From: Kitasatospora humi
Lineage (GTDB): Bacteria > Actinomycetota > Actinomycetes > Streptomycetales > Streptomycetaceae
DNA length: 64,000 nucleotides
Direction of reading: 5' to 3'
NCBI RefSeq assembly: GCF_020907985.1
Contig: NZ_JAJJPA010000011.1
Coordinates: 1 to 64,000, forward strand
Part shown: piece by piece, positions 17,682 to 25,856 of the stretch
How the letters are laid out: each line of letters starts with the position of its first letter
Numbering within the stretch: the stretch's first letter is position 1
Notes under the pieces: model-generated
Database searches by the model: none
What the model saw: only the letters and a program-made list of their open reading frames with translations
What the model was told of the DNA's origin: nothing
Translations under genes and position numbers: made by a program

Positions 17682-20600
17682 ATGGGCAACTACCATGCCT
17701 TGACCCGGCTGCGTGCCGACCGGGCGCCGGTGTCCGGCCTGCAGCGCGGGTTGTGGTTCCTCGACCAACTCAGCCCGGGCAGCGCGGCGTACAACATCAC
17801 CTGGGTACTCGATCTCGACGGGCCGGTCGACCCGGCGCCGCTCCAGCAGGCGCTGGACGCGATCCTGGCCCGGCACGAGGTGCTGCGCACCACGTTCGCC
17901 GTCGACCGGGGCAAGCCCTACCAGCAGGTCCACGCCCATCTGCCGGTCCCGATCGCGCTGACCGACCTGAGCGCCCTGCCGGCCGACCGGCGCGCGGCGG
18001 CCACCGCGGCCGCCGTGGCGCAGGACGCCCGGGAGGCGTTCAGCCTCGCCGACGGTCCGCTGCTGCGCGTCCGGCTGATCCGGCACGCGGCACAGGACGC
18101 TGGAGACGGTGGCGACCGGAGCACCCTCGTCGCCGTCTTCCACCACATCGTCGCGGACGAGCGGTCGATGGGCCTGTTCGAGCGCGAGCTCACCGAGCTG
18201 TACGACGCGGCGCTGACCGGCCGCACCCCGGACCTGCCCGAACTGCGGGTGCAGTACGCCGACTACAGCGCCTGGGAGCGGTCCACCCCGCGCGAGCGTG
18301 ACCTGGCCTACTGGCGGCAGCAGCTGAGCGGAGCGCCGGCAGTCACCACGCTGCCCGCCGACCGGCCCCGCCCGGACCGGGCCGGATCCCACGGGGACAC
18401 CTACCGCTACGCGTTGGCGCCCGGCACCGCGGCCCGGGTGGCAGAGCTGGCCCGCGAGCTCGGGGCCACCCCGTTCACCGTGCAGCTGGCCGCCTTCGCC
18501 ACGCTGGTCCACCGGTACACCCTGGAACGGGACCTGGTGATCGGCACCCCGATGTCCACCCGCAGCAGACCCGAACTCGACCACCTGATGGGCTACTTCA
18601 TCAACGTGCTGCCGCTGCGCCTGCGCACGGAGCCGGCGGCCACCTTCCGTGAGCTGGTCGAGCAGGCCCGTGACACCTCCTTCGACGCCTACGGCCACGC
18701 GGACACCCCGTTCGACAGCATCGTCAACGAGCTGACGGTCGATCGTGCGGCCAACCACCAGCCGCTGGTGCAGCTGCTGTTCGGCGCGCACACCGAGGAC
18801 CCGGCGGGACTGCGGCTTGGTGACGCCACCGGTCGCGGCCGGTCGCAGCCCAACGGAACCACCAAGTACGACCTGATCTGGTCGACTTACGACGATGGCG
18901 AACTGCGCGGCGAGGTGGAGTTCAGCACCGACCTGTTCGACCGGACCACCATCGCCCGACTGGCCACCGCGTGGCGGGAGTTGCTCGACCAGGCGCTCAG
19001 CGCGCCGGACACGCCGCTTGGCGTGCTTCCGCTGGTGCCGGAGGCCGGGCGGCCGACCCTGCTGCCCCGGCCCGCCGAAACGGCCGGTGACCGGCTCCCG
19101 CTGCACCGTGGCTTCGAGCGCCGGGTCGACCAGGCGCCCACCGCCGTCGCGGTCACCGACGGCACCCGCTCGCTCGACTACGCCGAGTTGGACACGGCGG
19201 CCAACCGGCTCGCCCACCACCTGTACGCGGCCGGGGTGCGGTGCGGCGACCGGGTCGGGCTCCACCTGGACCGCACGGTGGACGCCGTGGTCGCGATCCT
19301 CGCCGTCCTCAAGACCGGCGCGGCCTACGTGCCGGTCGACCTCACGGCGCCGAGCGAGCGGCTGGCCTTCGCCTTCACCGACGCCCAGGTGCGGGTGGTG
19401 GTGAGCGACCAGCCGGACGGCACGTCCGTCGGCTCTTGGCGGACCGTGCACCTGCACCGGGAGGCGGACGCGATCGCGCGCCGCCCCGCGCACCGGCCCC
19501 GAACGGCGGCCACCGCCGACGACGTCGCCTACCTCATCTTCACCTCGGGCTCGACCGGCCGGCCCAAGGGGGTGCAGATCACCCACCGCAGCGTCGGCGA
19601 GCTCATGGCCGGCACCGCCGCACGGCTCGGGATCGGCAGCGGCGACGTGGCCACGCTCTTCCACTCCTACGCCTTCGACGTCTCCGTGTGGGAGATCTGG
19701 AGCGCGCTGCTGCACGGCGGCAGGCTGGTCGTGGTCCCCTACCTGACCTGCCGCTCGCCCGAGGACTTCGCCGCGCTGCTGGCTCGCGAACAGGTCACCC
19801 TGCTCTCCCAGACCCCCTCCGCCTTCCGGCAGTTGACCACCGAACTGGGCGAGCGCCCGCGCCCGCTGCCACGGCTGCGCCGGGTCCTGCTGGCCGGCGA
19901 GGCGCTCGATCCCCCCGCGGTGCGGCGCTGGTTCGAGCTGCCGCAGTCGCCGCCCGCCGTGCTGTGCAACCTGTACGGCACCACGGAGACCACCGTGCAC
20001 GCGACCGCCCACGACATCGCCGCGGACACCGCGCGGGACTTCGACCGCAGCCGGGTCGGCGCGGTGCTGGGGCACCTGACCCAGGTGGTGCTCGACGACC
20101 GGCTGCGGCCGGTGCCGGATGGCGTACCGGGCGAACTCTTCATCGGCGGCCAGGCGTTGGCGCACGGTTATGTGAACCGGTCCGGCCTGACGGCGCAGCG
20201 TTTCCTGGCCGACCCGTTCAGCCCGGTGCCGGGGGCGCGGATGTACCGCACCGGCGACCTGGTGCGCCGGCTGCCGGGCGGCGGGCTGGAGTACCTGGGC
20301 CGGCGGGACGGGCAGGTGAAGGTCCGCGGCTACCGGATCGAGCTGGGCGAGGTCGAGAGCGCGCTGGCCGCCCATCCGTCCGTGGCCACCTGTGTGGTCA
20401 CCGTGCACGGAGCCGCGCCGGGGGAGGGGAGGCTGGCCGCCTACCTCACGACCGCGCCGCAGGGTGCGCCGGACCCGGCCGAGCTGCGCCGCCACCTGCG
20501 CACGACGCTGCCGGAGTACATGGTTCCGGCCAGCTTCACCGTGCTGCCCGCGCTGCCGCTGACCACCAACGGCAAGATCGACCGGGCCGCGCTGCCGGAG

Positions 20601-22229
20601 CCGTCCGCGGCGCCGGCGATCCGCGCCGCGGGCGAGCGGGTGGCGCCGAGCGGTGACCTGGAGGTCCTGGTCGCCAAGATCTGGTCCGAGGTGCTGGGCA
20701 CCGGGGACATCGGGGCCCGCGACAACTTCTTCCACCTGGGCGGCGACTCGCTGCGCGCGGTGCGGGTGGCGAGTGCGCTGCGGGCGGCGGGCTGGGTCGT
20801 GCCGCTGCAGGACTTCTTCGCCGAGCCGACGGTGGCGGCACTGGCCAAGGCCGCCACGGCGGACCTGGCGGGCGAGGAGCCGGTGGAGCAACGGCCGTTC
20901 GCGCTGCTCCAGGCAGCCGACCGGGCGGCCCTGCCGGACGGCGTGGTGGACGCCTATCCGACCGTGAGCATGCAGTTGGCCATGGCCTACCACATGGAGC
21001 TCTCCGGGGGCACCGACAGCTATCACAACGTCAACAGCTACCGGGTCAGCGGCGCCTTCGACCCGGCGCTCTTCGAGCAGGCCGTCGCCGAGGCGATGGA
21101 GCGCCACCCGGTGCTGCGGACCTCGATCGACCTGGTCTCCTTCGGCGAGCCGCTCCAGTTGGTGCACGGCACGCTCGCGCCTCCGGTCAGGGTCGCCGAC
21201 CTGCGCGGACTGCCGGAGCCGGCGCGACGGTCGGCGATCCGGCAGGAGTTCGAGCGGCTCCGGCGCACCGGTTTCCCGCTCGGCGAGGCCCCGCTCTTCG
21301 CGGTCAGCGTGCAGCTGCTCGCCGAGGACGCCTTCCAGCTGACCCTCGCCGAGCACCACGCGATCCTGGACGGCTGGAGCTTCACCTCGCTACTGTCGGA
21401 ACTGCTCAGCCGACACGCGGAGTTGCTGGCGAACCCGGGCATCCCGCCGCTGGCCGCACCGAAGTCCGGCTTCGGCGAGTTCGTCGCCACCGAGCGCGCC
21501 GTCGCGGTCGACCGGGCGGCGCTGGACTTCTGGCGCGACCGATTGGCGGGCGTGGACGGCAGTCTGCGCCCGCGGGCCGATCTCGCCCCACTGGCAGGCG
21601 AGTCGGGCATGCGCAGCACCGAGCGGCTGCTGCGAGGTGTCAACGCCACGCTCCGGCTGGCCGCGGCCAACAGTGGCGGCACGCCCAAAAGCGCGGCGTT
21701 CGCCGCCCATCTGCTGGCGCTCGGCCGGATCACCGGCGCGCCCCGGGTGACCACCGGGCTGTCGGTCAACGGCCGACTGGACCGGGACGGCGGCACCGAG
21801 GCGCTCGGCCTCTTCCTGAACACCGTGCCGGTCTGCGCCGCGGTGGACGGCGCCCCCGGGGCGCTGGCCAGGCTGCTGCACGAGCAGGAGACGGCGATGC
21901 TGCCCCACCGCCGGATGCCGTTCGCCACCCTGGCCCGGATGATGGCCGCAACCGCGCTGGACAGCAACTTCGGCTTCCTGCGCTTCCACGCCCTGGGCCG
22001 GCTCGCCGAGGGTGAGACCCGGATCGTCAGCGACAGCCTGCGCTTCGAGCCCACCATGCGGCACGAGCCGACCAACTTCGCGCTCAGTGCGGCCGTGGTG
22101 CTGGACCCGACCTCCGATGACGGTCTGCTGCTGGTCGACCACGACCGGGCCCGGCTACCCCAGCGGGCGGTGGCCGAGTACGCGACCGCCTTCCTGGCGG
22201 CCCTCGACGCCCTCGCGTCCGGTCACTGA
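17682..22229 (+). CDS. Non-ribosomal peptide synthetase, C-A-T-C
   Basis: A 1515-residue NRPS. C2 lies at about residues 5-440 with HHIVADE (154-160). A3 lies at about 475-945 (TSGSTGRPKG; variant core YGTTETTVHAT; pocket by my alignment D-V-W-S-L-A-L-V-H, loosely like Ser/Thr pockets). T3 carries Ser1023 in GGDSL. A terminal C3 (about 1080-1510) has HHAILDG at 1225-1231. C3 has no downstream partner on the same chain, so it should pass the tripeptide to the A-T protein encoded after the MbtH gene. I prefer the ATG at 17682, with GGAG six bases upstream, over the ATG at 17655 that overlaps the previous stop. Confidence 0.92.
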   Translation: MGNYHALTRLRADRAPVSGLQRGLWFLDQLSPGSAAYNITWVLDLDGPVDPAPLQQALDAILARHEVLRTTFAVDRGKPYQQVHAHLPVPIALTDLSALPADRRAAATAAAVAQDAREAFSLADGPLLRVRLIRHAAQDAGDGGDRSTLVAVFHHIVADERSMGLFERELTELYDAALTGRTPDLPELRVQYADYSAWERSTPRERDLAYWRQQLSGAPAVTTLPADRPRPDRAGSHGDTYRYALAPGTAARVAELARELGATPFTVQLAAFATLVHRYTLERDLVIGTPMSTRSRPELDHLMGYFINVLPLRLRTEPAATFRELVEQARDTSFDAYGHADTPFDSIVNELTVDRAANHQPLVQLLFGAHTEDPAGLRLGDATGRGRSQPNGTTKYDLIWSTYDDGELRGEVEFSTDLFDRTTIARLATAWRELLDQALSAPDTPLGVLPLVPEAGRPTLLPRPAETAGDRLPLHRGFERRVDQAPTAVAVTDGTRSLDYAELDTAANRLAHHLYAAGVRCGDRVGLHLDRTVDAVVAILAVLKTGAAYVPVDLTAPSERLAFAFTDAQVRVVVSDQPDGTSVGSWRTVHLHREADAIARRPAHRPRTAATADDVAYLIFTSGSTGRPKGVQITHRSVGELMAGTAARLGIGSGDVATLFHSYAFDVSVWEIWSALLHGGRLVVVPYLTCRSPEDFAALLAREQVTLLSQTPSAFRQLTTELGERPRPLPRLRRVLLAGEALDPPAVRRWFELPQSPPAVLCNLYGTTETTVHATAHDIAADTARDFDRSRVGAVLGHLTQVVLDDRLRPVPDGVPGELFIGGQALAHGYVNRSGLTAQRFLADPFSPVPGARMYRTGDLVRRLPGGGLEYLGRRDGQVKVRGYRIELGEVESALAAHPSVATCVVTVHGAAPGEGRLAAYLTTAPQGAPDPAELRRHLRTTLPEYMVPASFTVLPALPLTTNGKIDRAALPEPSAAPAIRAAGERVAPSGDLEVLVAKIWSEVLGTGDIGARDNFFHLGGDSLRAVRVASALRAAGWVVPLQDFFAEPTVAALAKAATADLAGEEPVEQRPFALLQAADRAALPDGVVDAYPTVSMQLAMAYHMELSGGTDSYHNVNSYRVSGAFDPALFEQAVAEAMERHPVLRTSIDLVSFGEPLQLVHGTLAPPVRVADLRGLPEPARRSAIRQEFERLRRTGFPLGEAPLFAVSVQLLAEDAFQLTLAEHHAILDGWSFTSLLSELLSRHAELLANPGIPPLAAPKSGFGEFVATERAVAVDRAALDFWRDRLAGVDGSLRPRADLAPLAGESGMRSTERLLRGVNATLRLAAANSGGTPKSAAFAAHLLALGRITGAPRVTTGLSVNGRLDRDGGTEALGLFLNTVPVCAAVDGAPGALARLLHEQETAMLPHRRMPFATLARMMAATALDSNFGFLRFHALGRLAEGETRIVSDSLRFEPTMRHEPTNFALSAAVVLDPTSDDGLLLVDHDRARLPQRAVAEYATAFLAALDALASGH

Positions 22230-22298
22230 CAGTTCGAAACACCCGATCGTGCAATCCAACTGACTTCGCATCAAGAACATCAGAACGGAGTAGCCATC

Positions 22299-22517
22299 AT
22301 GGATGCCTTCACCGAGTTCACCGTCGTGGTCAACGACGAGGAGCAGTACTCGCTCTGGCCGGTCGGCCTGGAACTCCCGCTCGGCTGGCGGTCGGAGGGG
22401 ACCAGCGGCAGTGAGGCGGACTGCCTGGCCCGGGTCGAGCAGGTCTGGTCGGACATCCGCCCGAAGAGCCTGCGGGACTCGATCGCGCGGCGCCGGGCCG
22501 AGGAGTCCGCGCGATGA
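22299..22517 (+). CDS. MbtH-like NRPS accessory protein
   Basis: A 72-residue MbtH-family protein with the expected NDEEQYSLWP, the invariant-type tryptophans, LPLGW, and C-terminal VEQVWSDIRPKSLRD. MbtH proteins bind adenylation domains and are needed for solubility or activity of many of them. The ATG follows ACGGAG, and its TGA overlaps the ATG of the following A-T NRPS gene. That points to coupled translation and makes this A domain a likely partner. Length and motifs are standard. Confidence 0.95.
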   Translation: MDAFTEFTVVVNDEEQYSLWPVGLELPLGWRSEGTSGSEADCLARVEQVWSDIRPKSLRDSIARRRAEESAR

Positions 22518-24367
22518 CCATCGGGCTGGAGATCGAGCCCAGGACGATCGCGGGCGGTACGGCGACCGTGGTCGACCTCTTCGAGGAGCAGGTGCGGACC
22601 AGCCCGGAGGCCGTGGCGCTGGTCCAGGTGGGGGCGGGGGAGTGGTCCTACCGGGAGCTGAACCGGCGGGCGAACCAGGTGGCCTGGTGGTTGCGGGGCC
22701 ACGGGGTGGGTGTGGGTGACCGGGTGGGGCTGCACCTGACGCGGTCGCTGGAGTGCGTGGCGGCGATGCTGGGGGTGCTGAAGGCGGGGGCGGCGTACCT
22801 GCCGCTGGAGCCCGGGGTGCCGTCCGAGCGGTTGGCGCACTTCGTCCGCGACGCGGCGCCGGTGGTCGTGGTGAGCTCCGATCCGGCAGCGGCGCCCCGG
22901 TCGGGGGTGCCGGTGCTGGACCTGGCGGACCTGGAGCAGGCCGGGCAGCAGACCCGCGATCCGGGGCTGGAGCTGACCCCCGAGGACGTGGTGTACGTGC
23001 CGTACACCTCGGGCTCGACGGGGCTGCCGAAGGGCACGCTGGTGCCGCACCGCGCGGTGCCCGGCTTCTTCACCGGGGAGCGGTACGCCTACTGGGGCCC
23101 CGGGGCCACTTCGGTGTTGCACGCGGCACTGAGCTGGGACGGGCACATCCTGGACCTGTACCCGGCGCTGCTGTCCGGCGGCCGGGTGCTGATCCCCGGC
23201 CACGACAACGCAGACCCGGTCGCCACCGCCCGCACCGCGGCCGAGTACGGCGCCAGCGTGCTCTTCCTCACCACGGCCGCGTTCAACCTGCTGGCCCTCA
23301 CCGAAGGCGGTCCCGCCACGGCTCCGCGGCACCTGCTCTTCGGCGGAGAGAGTGCCAACACCGAGTACACCCGGCGGATCGCCCTGCGCTACCCGGACAC
23401 CCGACTGGTGCACTGCTACGGCCCGTCCGAGGCGACCGTGTTCACCACCGTGCAACCGCTGCGGCCGGCCGACCTGGCCGGGGACGTCCTGCCGATCGGG
23501 CGGGCGGTCGGCGACCGGATCGTCCACCTGCTGGACGACCGACTGCGGCCGACCGCGGACGGCGAGACCGGTGAGCTGTACGTCGCCGGTCCGGCTCTCG
23601 GCCACGGCTACCTCGACCGGGCCAGCCTGACGGCACAGAAGTTCCTGCCCGACCCGTTCAGCGCCGAACCCGGCGCGCGGATGTACCGCACCGGCGACCT
23701 GGTGCGCCGACTGCCGGACGGCTCACTGGAGTTCGTTGGACGCCGGGACAACCAGGTGAAGCTGCGCGGCTTCCGGATCGAGCTGGGGGAGATCGAGGCC
23801 GTGCTGGCCGCCCATCCCTCGGTGGCCACCTGCGCGGTGGTGGTCGACGAACCCGCGCCCGGCGACAAGCGGTTGGCCGGCTACGTCACCGCGGCCCCCG
23901 GCGGCGCGGTGGACGTGGCGGAACTTCGGGCGCACCTGCGGGCGAAACTGCCCGAGTATCTGGTCCCGGCCGTCCTCACCGTGCTGCCGGCCCTCCCGCT
24001 CACCTCCAACGGCAAGATCGACCGCAGGGCGCTGCCCGCGCCGGGCTCCGCCCCCGTGGCGAGCGAGCCGCGCCGGCAGGCCCCGGCCACCGACCCGCTC
24101 CAGGAGCTCATCGCCCTGGCCTGGGGTCGGCTGCTGGGCGTCGAGGGAATCACCGGAGCCGACAACTTCCTGACACTGGGCGGCCATTCGCTGCTTGCCG
24201 TGCGGCTGCTGTACGTGCTGCGCGCCGCACTGGGCGTGGACATCACGCTCAGCAGCCTGCTTGGGGCCCGGGACCTCGCGGAGTTCACCACGACGATCCG
24301 GGCGGAGCTCGACCGCGCCGGGGTCGAACCCGATCTGCCGGAGCTGGTGCGAAGGCTGGCGCCATGA
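22514..24367 (+). CDS. Non-ribosomal peptide synthetase, A-T
   Basis: A 617-residue didomain. A4 lies at about residues 20-500 (TSGSTGLPKG; pocket by my alignment D-G-L-F-L-G-C-V-F). T4 carries Ser559 in LGGHSLLAV. A4 and A2 of the first NRPS share the same SWDGH-LDLYPALLSGG pattern and belong to one lineage, but they differ at several pocket positions. With C3 of the preceding NRPS this makes a complete module split over two chains. The ATG overlaps the MbtH stop and the TGA overlaps the ATG of the free condensation domain. The GGHS carrier motif is the kind usually followed by an ordinary condensation domain. Confidence 0.92.
   Translation: MTIGLEIEPRTIAGGTATVVDLFEEQVRTSPEAVALVQVGAGEWSYRELNRRANQVAWWLRGHGVGVGDRVGLHLTRSLECVAAMLGVLKAGAAYLPLEPGVPSERLAHFVRDAAPVVVVSSDPAAAPRSGVPVLDLADLEQAGQQTRDPGLELTPEDVVYVPYTSGSTGLPKGTLVPHRAVPGFFTGERYAYWGPGATSVLHAALSWDGHILDLYPALLSGGRVLIPGHDNADPVATARTAAEYGASVLFLTTAAFNLLALTEGGPATAPRHLLFGGESANTEYTRRIALRYPDTRLVHCYGPSEATVFTTVQPLRPADLAGDVLPIGRAVGDRIVHLLDDRLRPTADGETGELYVAGPALGHGYLDRASLTAQKFLPDPFSAEPGARMYRTGDLVRRLPDGSLEFVGRRDNQVKLRGFRIELGEIEAVLAAHPSVATCAVVVDEPAPGDKRLAGYVTAAPGGAVDVAELRAHLRAKLPEYLVPAVLTVLPALPLTSNGKIDRRALPAPGSAPVASEPRRQAPATDPLQELIALAWGRLLGVEGITGADNFLTLGGHSLLAVRLLYVLRAALGVDITLSSLLGARDLAEFTTTIRAELDRAGVEPDLPELVRRLAP
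22568..22861 (+). repeat. 294-bp segment shared with 15913-16206 (copy 2)
   Basis: Second copy of the near-identical A-domain start. Identity drops sharply on both sides: the linker before it and the region after residue ~118 of this protein differ clearly from copy 1. Confidence 0.85.
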
Positions 24368-25851
24368 CTGCCTCCCAGCGCCGGCCAGGCCCGGACGACG
24401 CGATGCGCGAGCTGCTCGCCGCACTGGTCGACCCGGCGAGCGGCCACGGCGACGCGCTGCCGCGGGACACCGCACGGACCGGCGAGATCCCGCTCACCGA
24501 GGGCCAGCGGCAGCTCTGGTTCCTCCAACAGCTCCAGCCGGACGCCACCACCTACCACGTCTGCGCCGCGCTGCGGTTGCACGGACCGCTGCGGCCCGAC
24601 GCCCTCGACGGCGCGTTCGCCGACCTGGCGGCCCGGCACCCGGCTCTGCGGACGAACATCCTGACCGCCCTGCGCGGCCGCCCCCAGGGGTTCACCCATC
24701 CGCCGGGCCGGACCAGCCCGCCGGAGCTCACCGAGCTGACCGGCCGGCCGCCGGAGCGGCGGGACGCGGAGATCCAGCACGCCGCACGGGAGTTGCTGGC
24801 CGTCCCGTTCGACCTCGGCCGCGACCCGCTGATCCGGGCCCGGCTGCTGCGGTTCGCCCCGGACGACCACGGGCTGGTCCTGGTCCTGCACCATGTCGTG
24901 GTGGACGGCTGGTCGCTGCGGATCCTGCTGCGCGACCTGGCCGCGCGGTACTCGGCGCGGGTGACCGGGGCGCCTGCGGAACTGCCCGAACTCACTCATC
25001 AATACGCCGACTTCGCGCACTGGCAGAGCACTGCGATGTCCGGCACGGCGCGCTACCAGCGAGCCCTGGACTACTGGCGGCGAACGCTGGCCGACGCTCC
25101 CGAGGAGTCCACCGCACCCCCGGACCCCCGAGGCCCGGGAGACATCGAACAGCCAGGGCGGACCGTGCACTTCGACCTGCCGGCCGCCATCGTGCGCCAG
25201 GTCACGGTGCTGGCCGCGCAGCAAGCCTGCACCCCGTTCGCCGTCACCTTCGCGGCGTTCACGCTCTGGCTCGCCCGGGCCGCGCGGCGCACCGACCTCG
25301 TGGTCGGGGTGCCCAGCAGCGGTCGTCCGTTCCCGGAACTCGACGGTGTGGTCGGCTACTTCGTCAACCTGCTCCCGGTGCGCAGCACGGTGCGCCCGGA
25401 AGCGACCTTCGCCGAGACCGTCCAGGCCGCGCATGCCGGTGTCGCGGGCGCACTCGACCACGACCTGCTGCCGTTCGACCGGATCGTCAAGATCCTCGGC
25501 ATCCGCCGCAGCGCGGGTCGCCCCCCACTCGCCCAGGTGGCGTTCCAACTGGTTGACGACGCCACGGTGGGCGGCGAGGCCGACGACTGGTACGGCCTGG
25601 CCGTCGAGGAGTGCCGCATCCTGCACGACGACGGTGCCCGCTGCGACCTCGAACTCAGCCTGCGCCGGCACGGGCCCGAGGCGATCGAGGGCTGCCTCAC
25701 CTATGACACCCGGCGCTACCGGGACAGCACCGCCGAACAGTTCCGCGACGACTACCTCGACCTGCTGGCCGCGCTCTGCGACCACCCGGACACCCCGGTG
25801 GGCCCGCTGCTCGACGGCGGCCGGCCCCTGACCACGGCTCACGAGGACTGA
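24364..25851 (+). CDS. Free-standing NRPS condensation domain
   Basis: A 495-residue single C domain. After a ~45-residue leader come LTEGQRQLWFLQQL, the catalytic HHVVVDGWS (about residues 178-186), and the later DLVVGVPSSGR and VGYFVNLLPVR motifs, all in normal order. It should couple the tetrapeptide on the preceding A-T protein to a residue on another carrier. The only remaining carrier is the T-E protein at 27.9 kb. The ATG overlaps the previous stop. The unusually long leader may be a docking segment. Confidence 0.9.
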   Translation: MTASQRRPGPDDAMRELLAALVDPASGHGDALPRDTARTGEIPLTEGQRQLWFLQQLQPDATTYHVCAALRLHGPLRPDALDGAFADLAARHPALRTNILTALRGRPQGFTHPPGRTSPPELTELTGRPPERRDAEIQHAARELLAVPFDLGRDPLIRARLLRFAPDDHGLVLVLHHVVVDGWSLRILLRDLAARYSARVTGAPAELPELTHQYADFAHWQSTAMSGTARYQRALDYWRRTLADAPEESTAPPDPRGPGDIEQPGRTVHFDLPAAIVRQVTVLAAQQACTPFAVTFAAFTLWLARAARRTDLVVGVPSSGRPFPELDGVVGYFVNLLPVRSTVRPEATFAETVQAAHAGVAGALDHDLLPFDRIVKILGIRRSAGRPPLAQVAFQLVDDATVGGEADDWYGLAVEECRILHDDGARCDLELSLRRHGPEAIEGCLTYDTRRYRDSTAEQFRDDYLDLLAALCDHPDTPVGPLLDGGRPLTTAHED

Positions 25852-25856
25852 TCTGA

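Noticed and set aside
17226..21359. A reverse-strand frame of almost 1400 codons opposite the second NRPS
   Set aside because: It is the antisense shadow of strongly G/C-biased NRPS codons; its protein is Arg/Gly/Val low-complexity with no domain, while the plus strand has full C, A and T motifs.
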